Below are positions 1-11,180 of a stretch of 64,000 bases of DNA, one piece after another. Under the pieces are notes generated by a model. It was given only the letters and a program-made list of their open reading frames with translations. It was not told where the DNA came from and did no database searches. The position numbers were made by a program, and so were the translations under genes. Numbering within the stretch: position 1 is the first letter of the stretch; the number at the start of each line of letters is the position of its first letter. The DNA is from Nilaparvata lugens. Lineage: Eukaryota > Arthropoda > Insecta > Hemiptera > Delphacidae. The stretch spans positions 828,973 to 892,972 of the forward strand of contig NC_052517.1 of the NCBI RefSeq assembly GCF_014356525.2, given 5' to 3'.

Positions 1-728
1 AGCTATGTAAAGGATTTACAAGTGATCATTAAAATTATTCTAAATATTTATAATAATCAAAAATGCCCTATATTCCTCTAAAATTTATTATTTTGGAAAT
101 ATATGCATCAGGAAATTGAATTGAATAAATTTCCAAAATAGTTATTAATGTGTTACCTCATAGGTTATGTGTACTATAGTATTTATACACGGTATATATA
201 GTATACATTATTTATTAGAATTTCAATTAAGGTATCCTATAATAGCTCTACAGTTTTTTTTTCTCTAATTGAAATCCAACATCGTCGGGGTTTGTGCTTT
301 GTTTCTCATTTCGAGTTTTCCCTGTCCTCCTCTCAATATCTTAGGATACGTCAACATCCTTTTCCAATTTATATTAATGAATTTATATGTAAATTAATAA
401 TAAAATTTCATTCTCGTCAGGCTGACTGATGGGGGCTCATCCTTGCTCACAGACCTTAGGTCCATGCAAGGATTAATTCCTTTAAGTACGGCCTGTCAGC
501 TTGCACTATCAGAAGAATAATAAACATTAATAGTAGAATAGAAAGTTTTTATGTTATTACGCTTTATTATTATTATATTATTATTATTATTATATTATTA
601 TTATTATTATTATTATGCTTTGTAAGTAACATTATTGTATTGTAAACATTTTTCTGATGGTGTGGGTGACAGAATTTATTTATATTTGTTGTATTGTTTT
701 TTGGATGAGGAATAAAAGAATTTGATAT

Positions 729-793
<65 letters not shown>

Positions 794-1150
794 ACATATA
801 CTGTGTAAGTTACAAATTCAGCAATAAATGAAGTAGACTGTACAAAAAAACATTATATTGCTTTCAAATATTTTCAAAGTAATTATTATTGAAAAGTACA
901 AGTAACCTTTATAAAGGATGAAAAAAGGAAATCATCATGAAAATAGGTTATGTTTACCATTGAAGTACTTGTAGACTTGTAAAATTGTAAACTTGTAGAT
1001 CATCATTTTTTGTGAAACGTGAGTACTTGTAAACTTGTAACTACAAGTACTTGTCCGTAACCATGGTTGGTAACAATACTTGTACCTTTGTGAAATAGGC
1101 CCCTGGTGTTTAATTGTGGTGTTTAATATTGTGGTGATTGTGTGGAACAG
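1..1150. other. AT-rich intron, no gene seen
   Basis: Simple AT-rich intron of gene 1. It contains a GC-richer fragment at about 415-500 of unknown origin, (TTA)n around 560-620, and an uninterrupted-looking (TA)n block at 726-790. A tract at 955-1065 carries repeated ACTTGTA steps. Short open frames here are chance. Confidence 0.6.
726..790. repeat. (TA)n microsatellite
   Basis: About 65 bp of alternating TA with occasional AA interruptions. Confidence 0.95.
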
Positions 1151-1303
1151 GTGCTGGTAGCGAGTGCCAAGGGTGTGGTGAAGGTGGATCCGTCTCAAGT
1201 ACCCAACCTGACATCGGGAGTCTACATCATGTCCAACAAGTCGGGCATTGTCAAGTTGGACTCGGTCACTCCCAACTCGGCCATTTCATCGCTACAGAGA
1301 AAG
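1151..1303 (+). CDS. Gene 1, first exon visible in the window (partial)
   Basis: Internal exon of an unrecognised gene, 51 codons in phase 0, between an acceptor ...GGAACAG and a donor AAG|GTAACA. The peptide includes TSGVYIMSNKSGIVKLD and ends SSLQRK. Codons are G/C-rich against AT-rich flanks, which supports real coding. The polypyrimidine tract before the acceptor is poor (GT-rich), so the exact 5' edge is the least certain of the ten exons. It joins exon 2 in frame. No start codon or signal peptide is visible; the 5' end of the gene must lie to the left. Confidence 0.68.
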
Positions 1304-1454
1304 GTAACAACACAACATTTCATGTATTGTGAGGTCAACGTTATTCATTTATTTATTGGATAAAGTAAACAATACAGTAGTCGAAAAATAAATATATAAT
1401 GGAAGTATATGATTAGCATCGGTACAATAAAACGTTCCAGTTGGATTTCTAATT

Positions 1455-1760
1455 GCATTTTAATTGATTGATTGAGTACTTTATTGATGTAGATTACAAT
1501 ATATACTGGCTTATACACTTATATACAATAGCTTACAATACAGCAAAATTATAGATGAATTTACATAATATAGACTAAGAAAATAATTATTGAACTGTAT
1601 ATGATATGAAAAAGCAGTTTGTAATATAATAACTATAGATAATAATTATATTGTTATGCATCTACATAAATTGGCGGAGCTTTGGACATATCAATGTCCA
1701 TTCTTCGGAAACAATATTAAAAATATCCTCCCCACTAACTTTCTACCAAATCGTAGTTAG
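1455..1760 (-). mobile_element. R1 short retroelement copy
   Basis: Begins with ATTGATTGATTGAGTACTTT (the reverse complement of an AATAAAGTACTCAATC tail) and ends in TTGGACATATCAATGTCC and CTCCCCACTAACTTTCTACC. Same family as 16120-16430, 46045-46255, 46700-46955, 50125-50375 and 59745-60045. Confidence 0.8.
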
Positions 1761-1837
1761 AGGAGAACAAGAATTCACAAGCCTCATGGACATTATGCTG
1801 GTGATTTTTATATTATAACGTGCTCCTAACTTGAGCT

Positions 1838-2790
1838 ATAGTAAGGTCCACGTTATAATGGCAGTGTTTGATTAGCAATGGTATTGCTATCCTTGTCTAT
1901 CATCCCAAAAAGCAGATAGCTCTATTCTGTACTGCATCAAATTATGGTGTTGTGTATCAAGTTGAATGATACTGTATCATGTTGTAGTTGTTCTTGTTCT
2001 ATAGTGAGGTCCTTGTTATAATGGCAGTGTATGATTAACATTGGTGTTGCTATCCTTGTCTATCATCCCACAAAGCAGATAGCTCTATTCTGTACTGCAT
2101 CAAATTATGGTGTTGTGTATCAAGTTGAATGATACTGTATCATGTTGTAGTTGTTCTTGTTCTATAGTGAGGTCCTTGTTATAATGGCAGTATTTGATTA
2201 GTAATGGTATTGCTATCCTTGTCTATCATTCCACAAAGCAGATAGCTCTGTCCTGTGTTGTATCAAGTTATGGTGTTGTGTATCAAGTTGAATGATACTG
2301 TATCATGTTGTAGTTGTTCTTGTTCTATAGTGAGGTCCTTGTTATAATGGCAGTATTTGATTAGCAATGGTATTGCTATCCTTGTCTATCATTCCACAAA
2401 GCGGAAAGCGCTATCTTTTTCTCGCTTTGCTCTGTTTCCAGATCGTCTTCTAACAATGTAGAATTAATAATTAATTGGCAAAATATTTCATCATAATTAT
2501 GTAAATTCATTATGAAATTATTGAAAAATATAGTTTCTTGCTTAATAAAATCTGATTGATTATTTTAAACGAGAATGAACAGTTAATGTTACATCAATAC
2601 ACCTGTATCAGCTACCGCCTGTAGAAGGCATTGACAAGACAGAGGATCGGCAACGTTGTTCTCCTATCTTTCTCCACTGTCATTATAACGTGCAGCTACC
2701 GTCTATAGAAGGCATTGACAAGACAGAGGATCGGCAACGTTGTTCTCCTATCTTTCTCCACTGCCCTTATAACGTGGACCTCACTATAGT
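1838..2790. repeat. F1 element with 163-bp tandem front
   Basis: The F1 end ATAGTGAGGTCC recurs at 1838, 2001, 2164 and 2327, an exact 163-bp period. Each unit carries GATACTGTATC and the CTATCCTTGTCTATCAT block. The last copy runs into the F1 interior and closes with the inverse end GGACCTCACTATAG at about 2777-2790. Confidence 0.9.
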
Positions 2791-2794
2791 ATCT

Positions 2795-3640
2795 GTAGCT
2801 TCAGTTATCAACTTGATAATTTTATAAGGCTCTTTCGTACTAAATCAATTCCAGTTTCCATGATGTATTCAGTTTCCAAAAGTACGCGCAACTCGGAAGT
2901 TGAAGAAGGAGGGCGTTTACTATGATTAGTAAATAGTTTAAAGTAATTTATTTATTCAAGTAAGCCACAATACACTCCGGTTTACACACGAATCCACAAT
3001 AAATTACAGTACAGCAGCTAATTATGCAACAAATGTCACATATTATGAAAACTTATTAATTACAATGAAGATTGAATGCAACATTAGAATATTGATAATA
3101 TAGTATTGTAATGCAACTACATAAATCAGCGGTGTTTCAACAGTGAATAAATTATAACTTCAATGAATAAATTAATCATATGCTGATAGTGAATGTTTTT
3201 GTGATTTTTATGGCTTCAAATTTATCAAGTTTTTTAATATTTTTCAATTTATTAATGCATTTTCAAGTGTAATAATAATTTGTTTCATCTTTCTGATCAA
3301 CCGAAATATACAAAATTTTTGGTATAATGTATATTTGGACTGTAAATTTTTGTGATCTTTATAAAAGTGTTTTCATAACCTCATTTGAACTATTTTTATC
3401 AAAATTGGGAGAGGAACAGTTTTGGGTTTATCCTGTTGATTCTCTCCCAATCAGTAGTTTGATAATGTGATTAACGAATGCAATAAATGTAATAAATGTA
3501 ATGTAATGTAAATATACACCCCACTATAAATTATATGTGTTGGGGTATAAGTAATTAGTTGCTTATTGCGTATAGCGCAATAATCATAGCGATATAATCG
3601 ATATCAAGAGTAATTGATTATCAATTATATTTTTCTTGGG
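2795..3640. other. AT-rich intron with an R2 retroelement
   Basis: 3180-3510 resembles R2: a diagnostic TTGGGAGAGGAACAGTTTTG and a tail of AATAAATGTAATAAATG. The rest shows nothing recognisable beyond another (TTATTTATTCAAG) retroelement-like start at 2947. Confidence 0.5.
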
Positions 3641-3644
3641 CCAC

Positions 3645-3800
3645 TCCTGTGTTTGGGATGGACACGTTAAATCGTCGGTCCCGGCTGTCTCAAAAACAGT
3701 CGTTAGGTCATGTCAGAGGCCCTGAAATTGATCAGGTGAGAACTGAAAACTGTGACACCAGACCTGAGCCGGTCAGGTCACTCGATATTATTATTATTTA
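3645..3800 (+). mobile_element. LINE 3'-end fragment
   Basis: A GC-richer block in the intron: GGATGGACACGTTAAATCGT, then CGTTAGGTCATGTCAGAGGC, ending CTCGATATTATTATTATT. This layout (conserved 3' UTR followed by a short simple repeat) is typical of an insect non-LTR retrotransposon end. Family not assigned. Confidence 0.6.
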
Positions 3801-3849
3801 TCGTTTATCAAATAAATAATGAATTATTGCATTGGCTACAGACTACTAA

Positions 3850-4145
3850 TTGCTGGCCGCTATGGCTTTGTATGAAATGAGCGCTGCTATCCAGAGATTG
3901 GTGTAAGGGTGAGCATTCCTGACCGGCAATTAGGAGGTACTGGGTTCGATTCCTGGGCTGACAAATAATTTTTGAATAGTAGCGCTCATCGAATTTCCAT
4001 CTAGGCTGTTTACCCTGCTGTCAATATTTGCAGTAGCAGGAGTCTTCGGGGTGAATTACATCATTCAATTGGGATTTTCGTTTAATAATAATTATCAATT
4101 ATTTCATTTTAATTATTTGTGTTTTGTGTAGCATTGAATAAAATA
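3850..4145 (+). mobile_element. tRNA-derived SINE
   Basis: The head at about 3880-3965 has a box A-like TGGTGTAAGGGTGAGC and a box B-like GGTTCGATTCC in the correct order and spacing, as in tRNA genes; a GC-poor body and an A/T-rich tail follow. It lacks a full cloverleaf and ends just before gene 1 exon 2. Likely a SINE rather than a functional tRNA. Confidence 0.65.
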
Positions 4146-4173
4146 AATGAATTGTGTTTTGTATTGTGTACAG

Positions 4174-4418
4174 GGTCTGCTGAAATCAACGCCCAGCCAC
4201 AAATCAGGCGTGATAATGCTGGGCAGTCGGATGGGTCCGGGAGCTGCAGCCGCCACCAAATCGGGCATTCTTCGCAGGCCGACTGTGGCTGCATCATCAC
4301 CCACCAAGCAACCGCAAAGCAACAGCAACACGATGGCAACTACGGCTGCTACCGCTCTGGGTGGCCCTCGTCCCGTGGGACCGCTCAGGCCTGTGCCCAA
4401 GCCTTCGAACATTATCAG
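4174..4418 (+). CDS. Gene 1, exon 2 (low-complexity, basic)
   Basis: Acceptor TTGTGTACAG and donor CAG|GTGATT; 81 codons plus two bases (phase 2 out). It begins GLLKSTPSHKSGVIMLGSRM and continues Ala/Thr/Pro/Ser-rich to PVPKPSNII. The GC content rises sharply relative to both flanks. No known domain is seen; it is likely disordered. A tRNA-like SINE lies just upstream, and a palindromic GATAC minisatellite starts within about 50 bp after the donor. Confidence 0.85.
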
Positions 4419-4458
4419 GTGATTCGAAATTTTGTGAATTTTGGAAAAATATTTGTTG

Positions 4459-4690
4459 TGTATCAAAAGCGTGATACGCGTATCAAGTGGATGTGATACG
4501 TGTATCAAGTAGATAATATACGTGTGTGAAGTAAATTTGATACGTGTATCAAGTAGATAATATACGTGTATGAAGTGGATTTGATACGCGTATCAAGTGG
4601 ATGTGATTTGTGTATCAAGTAGATAATATACGTGTATGAAGTAAATTTGATACGCATATCAAGTGGATGTAATACACGTATCGAGTAAAC
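4459..4690. repeat. GATACGYGTATC palindromic minisatellite
   Basis: About six degenerate units built on GATACGCGTATCAAGTGGAT or GATACGTGTATCAAGTAGAT alternating with ATAATATACGTGTATGAAGT. Starts about 45 bp after the donor of gene 1 exon 2. Confidence 0.85.
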
Positions 4691-4780
4691 GTCTTTATCC
4701 CCAGAAAAAAAGAAACACAGCCGATGAAGTATTTTCCCATTGAATTATATAATATCATTGATTAAATTTATACCACAAGA

Positions 4781-5690
4781 AAATCTGGTGTGGTTACACT
4801 CACACAACTTTCCTTGCTCATTGAACTGTAAGCCCCGTTCTTAAACGAGAATAATTTAGAGGAACAACATTATGCCGATTGGCGGCTAAATAACTACGAT
4901 TATACTATTGTTATTGTGTTCAGAGTACAACATTTTCCTTTGTTTGAATTATGAAATTTCAGGATTGTTTGAAAGTTGTCAAAACAGACAGCTGTTCGAC
5001 AAATAAAATATCGACATGTGTTCTTTTGAATAAACTGCTCTACCTACCTACCTCACGCACGAGAAAGAGATTACAAAGTAAATTTCTCAGGGATGGGGTG
5101 GACTCCCTGTTAGTTTCTCAGGAAGGAGACTCATTCCAGTTGATAGAGCTGATATATAACTATACAGAGTATGAATTTGAAAAAAATCGGTCAAGTCATT
5201 TTCGAGAAAATCGTGATAGAAATTTAACTAAATTCATTCTTTTCAGGAATATTAGGGAGCTCCTGCAATTTTCCCAAAAATGAGACTCATGACAGTTGAT
5301 AGGGCTTATAAATAGCTATCTATGGTATAAATTTGAAGAAAATCGTAAAAGCCGTTTTCGAGAAAACCGTGAAAAACATAGTTTTTTAGTAATTATCCCC
5401 CATTTTTCTCAAGAATATTACGGAGCTCCTGCGATTTCCCCAGAAATGAGACTCATGTCAGTTGATAGGGCTTTTAAATAGCTATCTATGGTATAAATTT
5501 GAAGAAAATCGTTAGAGACGTTTTCGAGAAAACCGTGAAAAACATGGTTTTTTAGTAATTATCCGCCATTTTTCTCATAAATATTATGGAGCTCCTGCAA
5601 TTTTCCCAGAAATGAGACTCTTGTCAGTTCATAGGGCTTATAAATAGCTATCCATGGTATGAATTTGAAGAAAATCGTTATTTTATAAAT
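4781..5690 (-). repeat. F3 element, truncated
   Basis: Begins with the F3 right-end signature AAATCTGGTGTGG...CACACAACTTTCCTTGC and holds three ~165-bp units (GGAGCTCCTGCAATTTTCCC etc.; repeats of GTTGATAGGGC at about 5295, 5460, 5625). The hairpin end is missing. Small open frames inside are interrupted by a stop at the same place in each unit. Confidence 0.8.
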
Positions 5691-5771
5691 GTGTGTTTTT
5701 ATTTCATTATGTTGTACTATCACTTTTCTAAGTCTACTATTCTAATCGAATATTGTTGTTTTGTGTTTCAG

Positions 5772-5937
5772 TAGACAAACAGGAGTGATGTCTAAACAGG
5801 CTCCACTGGCCAGCCGCCTCCACGGTCTCAACAAGGGGGTTCTCTCCACTCCCTCCCCTCTCAAGCGACCCGGATCCATGCTCAAGTCAGGCATTAAACC
5901 CATTGAGTCCATCCTCGGCACGGTCGGCCAGCTCAGG
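5772..5937 (+). CDS. Gene 1, exon 3 (basic Ser/Pro/Lys-rich)
   Basis: Acceptor TTTCAG followed directly by TAG, i.e. a CAGTAG tandem acceptor: use of the first AG adds one Ser before RQTGVMSKQAPLASRL, and both choices keep frame. Donor AGG|GTAAGG. With two bases from exon 2 it gives 55 whole codons in phase 0. The peptide is rich in Leu, Ser, Pro and Lys (STPSPLKRPGSMLKSGIKP) with no recognised domain; phospho-sites or a nuclear targeting signal are possible but unproven. An F5 foldback starts about 40 bp into the next intron. Confidence 0.85.
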
Positions 5938-5974
5938 GTAAGGAACACACCTAAATTGCGCCTTATTCAGACAT

Positions 5975-6163
5975 AGGCTCAACTCACTCTCAGGCGACTG
6001 AGGTGGAGAAGAGACTGGACTCTAGTGGAGAGCATGTGTTTCCAAATGGTGACACTCAGACCAGTCGATTCTAGTCTCCGCGACGTCACCATTTCAAAAC
6101 ACATGCTCTCCACTAGAGTCCAGTCTCTTCTCCACCTCAGTCGCCTGAGTGTGAGTTTAGCCA
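5975..6163. mobile_element. F5 foldback element
   Basis: Near-perfect inverted repeat: GGCTCAACTCACTCTCAGGC...GAGACTGGACTCTAGTGGAG with the mirror arm ending TCGCCTGAGTGTGAG. About 190 bp and non-coding. Located about 40 bp after the gene 1 exon 3 donor. Confidence 0.85.
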
Positions 6164-6239
6164 TAGAGTTGGGGTGTGCGCATAGTAAAGAGGAAAGAGT
6201 CTTCATATCAAAATCAAATCAATTAATTCGCCATTTGAA

Positions 6240-6975
6240 CAAAATTTATTTATTTATCTATTTATTTATACGTGGATACAATAACAAATCATATAAATAT
6301 GATTGGGAAGGAACAACAGGCTTGGCCCAAAACTATTCCATTCCCAAATTTTGATTACATGTCCAAAAAATAGGTTATGTTTCTTCTGTAAGAAGTTCAA
6401 GCTCAACTTTCGTCCAAAAATAAATATGAGATGCAAATTTTAAATTTAGAAAAATTAAAACACCAAATTATAGTTAAATATTACACTTAATTATCACTGC
6501 ACATTGTATTAATTAAGTTATTTTATGAATTTTGAAGCCAAAAATACACACAAATTCTCACTAAGAACAGCTGATGATCTATTAATGATTAAATATAAAA
6601 TATTAATGATCTATTAAATATGATCGTAGAGGAAATATCTCGTGGTATGGGTCGTTTATGTTGCAAATTTCAAGCCGACTACTTTCTATTATATTACTAG
6701 TAGTTCTGTGAACAGTAGACCTCACGCAGTTTTTTCAACCAGAAGTATTTGGTGTCACCTGTTCTAGTTGCAGCGGTACGAGACTTTTTCCAAATTATCT
6801 GTCATATGTTTTACAGTCTATCATAAACTCCCTTAGAGATGGTAAAGATGATGATGACGTTTTCTGGTGACACCAGATACTTGTGGCAATGCATGCAATG
6901 AATAATCCACTTGTCAGCTGATTGATTATCCTATACTATTCGAGCAATAATGTTTATATGTTTAGATGTTTATAT
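6240..6975. other. Intron with retroelement tail and F2-like scraps
   Basis: 6240-6560 is an R2-type element in inverse orientation (TTATTTATCTATTTATTTAT start, then lost similarity). 6700-6900 has pieces of F2 (ACTAGTAGTTCTGTGAACAG, CCTCACGCAG). No exon seen. Confidence 0.5.
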
Positions 6976-7204
6976 TTTTTACTTTCCTTGCCCTATTACC
7001 ATAGGTAAGGAAAGTATTGCTTTCCGAAAAAAATTAAGGTACCCTAATTTCATGTTTTCTATAAGTTTCATTACTTTCCTTGCCCTATTACCATAGGTAA
7101 GGAAAGTATTGCTTTCCAAAAAAATTTAAGGTACCCTAATTTCATGTTTTCTATACGTTTCAAGGTCCCCTGAGTCCAAAAAAAGTGGTTTTTGGGTATT
7201 GGTC

Positions 7205-7303
<99 letters not shown>

Positions 7304-7385
7304 TGTATGTGCGTCTGTGTACACGTATATACTCTTTTCTATGGTATATACATTATATGCCATGGTTTGAAGTAGGCACATCCAT
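6976..7385 (+). repeat. F3 left end, duplicated, with long (GT)n
   Basis: ACTTTCCTTGCCCTATTACC...GGTAAGGAAAGT hairpin occurs twice (about 6980 and 7072, ~92-bp direct repeat). The F3 block GTCCCCTGAGTCCAAAAA follows, then an approximately 100-bp (GT)n tract at 7205-7302. Confidence 0.85.
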
Positions 7386-7505
7386 TGAGAATGTATATGC
7401 AAAATGTGAAGTTAATGAGTTGAGTAGTTGAGACGTGATGATGCGTCATTCGTGAATTTCCTATCCCCTACGTGTATAAGCCAGTTCTTTTCTCTTATAT
7501 AGATT
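7386..7505 (+). repeat. Dispersed repeat, copy 1, flanking exon 4
   Basis: GTTAATGAGTTGAGTAGTTG AGACGTGATGATGCGTCATT in tandem, then CCCCTACGTGTATAAGCCAG. Same family as 7677-7865, 29380-29515 and 61420-61570. Confidence 0.8.
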
Positions 7506-7524
7506 GTTGTGTGCTTTGTTTCAG

Positions 7525-7669
7525 AAGAAAGATGAGTTGGGGACACCGCAGAAGCGAATACTTGGTGGGGGTGCCAGAGGAGGCGTGGCAAGGGGAGGCA
7601 AATCCACCGCCAAGATGATCCACAAGGGGGCGACAGTTGTGCCCCGAACCACGCTATCGTCCACTCTCG
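7525..7669 (+). CDS. Gene 1, exon 4 (Gly/Lys-rich)
   Basis: Acceptor GCTTTGTTTCAG, donor CTCG|GTCAGT; 48 codons plus one base. The peptide starts KKDELGTPQKRILGGGARGG and ends TLSSTLG. It is basic, glycine-rich and probably disordered. The exon sits between two same-orientation copies of one repeat (about 7386-7505 and 7677-7865); the second begins within 10 bp of the donor, so the splice-site flanks are repeat-derived. Confidence 0.85.
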
Positions 7670-7676
7670 GTCAGTA

Positions 7677-7865
7677 CTAATTAAAAACTTGATATACTGA
7701 AATGTTGAAGAATTTAAAATAGGCATTTTACCATTCTCAATAAATTAATAATCCATATGCGAAATGTCAAGTTATAATCAGTTCAGTAGTTGAGACGTGA
7801 TGATGCATCAAACATAATTTTCCTATCCCCTACGTGTATAAGCCAATCCTTTCCTTTATTATAGA
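7677..7865 (+). repeat. Dispersed repeat, copy 2, flanking exon 4
   Basis: A longer copy of the same repeat, including AAAACTTGATATACTGAAAT upstream. It begins within 10 bp of the exon 4 donor. Confidence 0.8.
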
Positions 7866-7885
7866 TTAATTCGAAACATGATTTT

Positions 7886-10095
7886 TTACTTTCCTTGCCC
7901 TACTACCATAAGTAAGGAAAGTATTGCTTTCCAAAAAAAATTAAGGTACCCCAATTTCAAGTTTTCTATACGTTTCAAGGTCCCCTGAGTCCAAAAACAT
8001 GATTTTTGGGTATTGGTCTGTGTGTGTGTATGTGTGTATGTGTGTGTGTGTGTGTGTATGTCTGTGAACACGATAACTCCATTCCTAATTAACTGATCGA
8101 CTTGACATTTTAAACTTAAGGTCCCTATACCATGAGGACCCGACAATAAGAAATTCAATAAAATTCAATTCAAGATGGCGGAAAAAATGGCGGATAATTA
8201 CTAAAAAACCATGTTTTTCACGTTTTTCTCGAAAATGGCTCTAACGATTTTCTTCAAATTTATATCATGGATAGCTATTTATAAGCCCTATCAACTAGCA
8301 TAAGTGTCATTTCTGGGAAAATTTCAGGAGCTCCGTAATATTCTTGAGAAAAATGGCGGAAAATGACTAAAAAACCATGTTTTTCACGGTTTTCTCGAAA
8401 ACGGCTCCAACGATTTTCTTCAAATTTATACCATGGATAGCTATTTTTAAGCCCTATCAACTGGCATTAGTTTCATTTCTGGGAAAATTTCAGGAGCTCC
8501 GTAATATTCTTGAGAAAAATGGCGGATAATGACTAAAAATCCATGTTTTTCACCGTTTTCTCGAAAACTGCTCTAACGATTTACTTCAAATTCATACCAT
8601 GGATAGATCTTCAGAAGAAAGATAGGAAAAATATAATTTCTGATACAATAAATATAATCATTCCTATTCTGATCGTAGATAAGCACTATCAACTGGCATG
8701 AGTCTCATTTCTGGGAAAATTCCATGAGCTCCGTAATATTCTTGAGAAAAATGGCGGATAATGACCAAAAACCAGGTTTTTCATGGTTTTCTCGAAAACG
8801 GCTCTAACGATTTTCTTCAAATTCAAGCCATGGTAGCTATCCATAAGTCCTATCAAATGACATGAGTTTTTTCCTTGGAAAATTGCAGGAGCTCCGTAAT
8901 ATTCTTGAGAAAAATGGCGGATAATGACTAAAAATCCATGTTTTTCACCGTTTTCTCGAAAATGGCTCTAACGATTTTCTTCAAATTTATACCATGGATA
9001 GCTATTTATAAGCCCTATCAACTGGCATTAGTTTCATTTCTGGGAAAATTCCATGAGCTCCGTAATATTCTTGAGAAAAATGGCGGATAATGACTAAAAA
9101 TCCATGTTTTTCACCGTTTTCTCGAAAACTGCTCTAACGATTTACTTCAAATTCATACCATGGATAGATCTTCAGAAGAAAGATAGGAAAAATATAATTT
9201 CTGATACAATAAATATAATCATTCCTATTCTGATCGTAGATAAGCACTATCAACTGGCATGAGTCTCATTTCTGGAAAATTCCATGAGCTCCGTAATATT
9301 CTTGAGAAAAATGGCGGATAATTACTAAAAAACCATGTTTTTCACGTTTTTCTCGAAAATGGCTCTAACGATTTTCTTCAAATTTATACCATGGATAGCT
9401 ATTTATAAGCCCTATCAACTAGCATAAGTGTCATTTCTGGGAAAATTTCAGGAGCTCCGTAATATTCTTGAGAAAAATGGCGGATAATGACCAAAAACCA
9501 GGTTTTTCATGGTTTTCTCGAAAACGGCTCTAACGATTTTCTTCAAATTCAAGCCATGGGTAGCTATCCATAAGTCCTATCAAATGACATGAGTTTTTTC
9601 CTTGGAAAATTGCAGGAGCTCCGTAATATTCTTGAGAAAAATGGCGGATAATTACTAAAAAACCATGTTTTTCACGATTTTTTCAAAATAACTTGACCGA
9701 TTTTTTTCAAATTCATACTCTGTATAGTTATTTATCAGCTCTATTAACTGGCATGAGTCTCCTTTCTGGGAAACTAATGGGGGGTCCACCCCATCCTTGA
9801 GAAATGGACTTTGTAACCTCCTTCTCGTACATGAGGTAGGTAGGTAGGTAGAGCAGTTCACAAAAAGAACACATAGTCGAGATATTTCATCTGTAGAACA
9901 GCTGTTTTGACGACTTTAAAAAAATGACTACTAAAAAAATCATTGAATTTCACAATTTACACAAAGGAAAAAGTACTCTGAAAACAACTTTATACATATA
10001 CAAAACAACTATATACACATATACAGAAGTCTGATCGTAGTTTCGAATATGAGCAAGGAAAGTTGTGTGAGTGTACCACACCAGATTTTTAATGA
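7886..10095 (+). repeat. F3 element, long, with higher-order internal repeats
   Basis: Complete: left hairpin end (ACTTTCCTTGCCCTACTACC), (GT)n at about 8020-8060, an array, and right end CAAGGAAAGTTGTGTGAGTG plus CCACACCAG. Internal units of about 165 bp carry CTCCGTAATATTCTTGAGAA at 8331, 8498, 8729, 8892, 9059, 9289, 9454 and 9619. A ~561-bp higher-order unit (8331-8891 against 8892-9453) repeats, marked by an 80-bp insert at about 8607 and 9167. No intact gene. Confidence 0.9.
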
Positions 10096-10309
10096 TAGTA
10101 CTTGATGAGAGGAACAATAATATGTCTACACAGTGGCGAAATCCACTCCTATTCTTGAGTTATAAGCATTTGAAGATGAGTGATTTCTGTGATCTGAGAG
10201 TGGAGGTGAGATTCTATGTTTGAGTGAATAACTCGGCCTGTATTGTAGCGATACGTCGCATATTATAGCACAACACTTGTTAGGTCATTTCCTTTATTGT
10301 AGATTAATT

Positions 10310-11180
10310 TAACTCATGATTTTCGATGAATTTGACACCACCCTGTTTTATCTATGAATTTAGATGAATTTGACACCTGTTTCATCCATGAATTTTTATG
10401 AATTTGACAGCTGTTTTATCTATGAATTTCGATGAATTTGACACATGAATTATCAAAGAATTTGACACCTGTTTTATCAATGAATTCCGATGAATTTGAC
10501 ACGTTTTTTATCAATGAATTTTTATGAATTCAACACATGATTTATCAATGAATTTTGATGAATTTGACACCACCTTGTTTTATCAATGAATTTCGATGAA
10601 TTTGACACATGATTTATCAATGAATTTTGATGAATTTGACACCACCCTGTTTTATCGATGAATTTGACACATGATTTATCAATGTATTTTGATGAACTTG
10701 ACACCACCCTGTTTTGTCTATGAATTTCGATGAATTTGACACCTGTTTTATTCATGAATTTTTATGAATTTGACACATGATTTATCAATGAATTTTGATG
10801 AACTTGACACCACCCTGTTTTATCTATGAATTTCGATGAATTTGACACCTGTTTTATCCATGAATTTTCATGAATTTGACACATGATTTATCAATGAATT
10901 TTGATGAATTTGACACCACCCTGTTTTATCTATGAATTTCGATGAATTTGACACATGATTTATCAAGGAATTTTTATGAATTTGACACCTGTTTTATCTA
11001 TGAATTTCGATGAATTTGACACCTGTTTTATCAATGAATTCCGATGAATTTGACACGTGTTTTATCTATGAATTTTCATGAATTTGACACATGATTTTTT
11101 AATGAATTTCGATGAATTTGACACATGATTCATCAATGAATTTCGTTGAATTTGACACCTGTTTTATCTATAAATTTGTC
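10310..11180 (+). repeat. Intronic minisatellite TGAATTTYGATGAATTTGAC
   Basis: About 0.87 kb of degenerate units of roughly 35-55 bp made of TGAATTTCGATGAATTTGAC followed by ACCTGTTTTATC or ACATGATTTATC. It ends about ten bases before the acceptor of gene 1 exon 5. Confidence 0.92.

Noticed and set aside
3880..3965. A functional tRNA gene
   Set aside because: Box A- and box B-like motifs are present, but no complete cloverleaf or acceptor stem could be drawn. SINE is the better reading.
5295..5650. A repeat-protein gene in the 165-bp F3 units (55 codons per unit, conserved peptide)
   Set aside because: The period is a multiple of three and the peptide recurs, but each unit has a stop at the same place, and the frame is on opposite strands relative to different neighbours. 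No start or splice support.
7205..7302. Cys/Val or Thr/His repeat proteins over the (GT)n tract
   Set aside because: Pure dinucleotide microsatellite translated in different frames.
10310..11180. A CRISPR-like array of short repeats
   Set aside because: Units are degenerate and directly adjoining with no unique spacers, in an intron of a eukaryotic gene. It is a minisatellite.
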